Below, piece after piece: positions 63,006 to 64,000 of a stretch of DNA of 64,000 bases; position 1 is the first letter of the stretch, and every line of letters begins with the position of its first letter. Source of the DNA: Aplidium turbinatum (lineage: Eukaryota; Chordata; Ascidiacea; Aplousobranchia; Polyclinidae). The position numbers and the translations under genes were made by a program. The stretch is taken from NCBI GenBank assembly GCA_918807975.1, contig OU964924.1, positions 20,257,695 to 20,321,694 of the forward strand, written 5' to 3'. The notes under the pieces were generated by a model, which was not told where the DNA came from, made no database searches, and was given only the letters and a program-made list of their open reading frames with translations.

Positions 63006-63724
63006 TTTATCAGCTCACCGAACATAGAATTGTATAGTTGAAGATCGTGGTTTTCATTATCAGTCTCTGATTCTGATGATCACAGTTGAGTTTCATAGAG
63101 CTTTTCCAGACTACGCCTTAGTGACATCGTCCCTCTTTTTAGCTTCTGTTTTCCTTTCGATTCTTTGCTTGATGGTGCCAAGCTTCCAGATTTGACGGGT
63201 GCTTCATCGAGCCGAACTAATGAAGCGTTTTTTTTTCTGGTAAACTAAACTCTGTTGTACTCATAAGCTCACTGCTTTCAGTGTCAACTGATTCATCATC
63301 ATGCATTTGTGTTGGACCTGAACATGTTGCCGCTGATGGAGTGCTAGTTTCATCAGGTGTTTGTTTTCATTTTATCATGCATGGACTGTGCACAACACAC
63401 CTTTTCTCCTGGTATAACACATTCTGGTGGATTCATTAGACTGCCATATGCAACAGCAGTCACATCTTGCAATGACTTTCTTCTGATTTTGCTGTGCCTT
63501 GAATAAGAATCACAACATTTTCTTTTCAGTGTTGAAAACTTCTTTATAAGCAGTTAATCGTGATGGCAACATATTATGGTTTCAATATTAGCTTCAGATA
63601 TTTTGGTTCTTAATGCCAACAATTCAAGTTCATCCTCTTCCACATTTTGCACTGTCTTTTTTTGTGTGTGAGTATTCTGATGACGCGGACTATCTTTACT
63701 GTTAAAACCACAACTCTTTACCAT
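63006..63724 (-). pseudogene. Q2 gene, N-terminal piece
   Basis: From ATG 63724: MVKSCGFNSKDSPRH, a helical ELELLALRTKISEANIETI, then CCHHD, LIKKFSTLKRKCCDSYSRH, PPECVIPGEKVCCAQ, an acidic Ser/Thr linker and the end at FGELIN beside the Tigger. The CCHH/KRKCCD/GEKVC pattern parallels the N-terminus of Q1 (CIFH, KTKCCD, GNKICINC), so the two are paralogues with low identity. Frame breaks near 63555, 63375 and 63235. Confidence 0.65.
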
Positions 63725-64000
63725 CTTAAGTTCTAAAATTACTTTTAGCTTATATTGGTACTGCTATCAAATTAGTAAAAATTAACACCTGAAAAATGAA
63801 GATATTAAAAAATGATTGCTAAATAATCACAATTTATGAAAAAATAAACAACTTTGCGGAATTGCATGATTGCAGGTCATCCGTATCATGTGAATTGACC
63901 CTAACATTATGTTGCAGAGCGATCATCTCCAACAGCATGCTTAACATAACAGTTTCTTCCAATTAAACCTTTTCCAGTGATATTTCTCCATAATTAAAGT
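63725..64000. other. Unassigned right edge
   Basis: Upstream of the Q2 N-terminus; if Q2 is an R-like element its outer end may lie here or beyond. No terminal repeat was recognised. Confidence 0.4.

Noticed and set aside
1-64000. CRISPR array, bacterial operons, LTR retroelement or virus copy
   Set aside because: Repeats are dispersed, not regularly spaced. Genes are spliced. No gag, integrase, envelope, capsid or LTR pair was recognised.

Overview
The window is about 64 kb of AT-rich animal nuclear DNA: spliced genes with GT-AG introns, metazoan-type proteins and very dense nested transposons. CBX/Polycomb and NDUFA6 genes together with piggyBac, P, hAT, pogo/Tigger, ISL2EU-like, mariner, RTE-like and CR1/L2-like elements point to a marine invertebrate. 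A tunicate or other invertebrate deuterostome is my guess, with low confidence. I recognised no LTR retroelement, endogenous virus or Polinton.

Host genes. Two complete genes can be assembled from exons on the minus strand. NDUFA6 (mitochondrial complex I LYR subunit, 127 aa) has exons at 11612-11474, 11237-11122 and 5065-4937; its second intron is about 6 kb because of transposons. A Polycomb/CBX chromodomain gene (314 aa) has exons at 22378-22307, 22106-22063, 21568-21503, 19338-19272 and 15392-14697. A single CUB-domain exon lies near 1.6-1.8 kb on the plus strand. The rest of the window is mobile or unassigned DNA.

Layout. 0-3 kb: nested hAT elements, the CUB exon and an inverted-repeat element. 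3.5-11.6 kb: NDUFA6, with a pogo element in intron 2 whose left end was hit by a larger element (5501-9328) carrying an uncharacterised transposase-like protein (called F2 here). 12-15 kb: a hAT MITE and an RTE tail. 14.7-22.4 kb: CBX, with a nested composite in intron 4 (15.6-18.6 kb), and an RTE-like LINE plus a hammerhead-ribozyme motif in intron 3. 24.2-31.4 kb: a nearly full CR1/L2-like LINE (ORF1, PHD, endonuclease, RT) with a second LINE tail and two hAT-type insertions. 32.5-34.5 kb: ISL2EU-like transposase split by a MITE. 34.8-43.2 kb: an element (Y) with about 1.2 kb terminal inverted repeats that contains an intact-looking P element (964-aa THAP transposase in four exons). 43.3-47.6 kb: two uncharacterised mobile-type proteins, F1 and F3; F3 has a PIN/FEN1-like acidic pattern. 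47.9-63.7 kb: one uncharacterised mobile gene (Q2) cut into four pieces by mariner, hAT and Tigger insertions. The Tigger contains a piggyBac, which contains another element (R, encoding a Q-family protein) and a hAT.

Insertion order can be read from target-site duplications, and several host ORFs close again when the insert is left out. The best candidates for undescribed systems are the F2 element, the Q/R element, the F1/Y element, the F3 protein, the hammerhead motif and a 3-copy foldback family beginning CGGAATGGCC.
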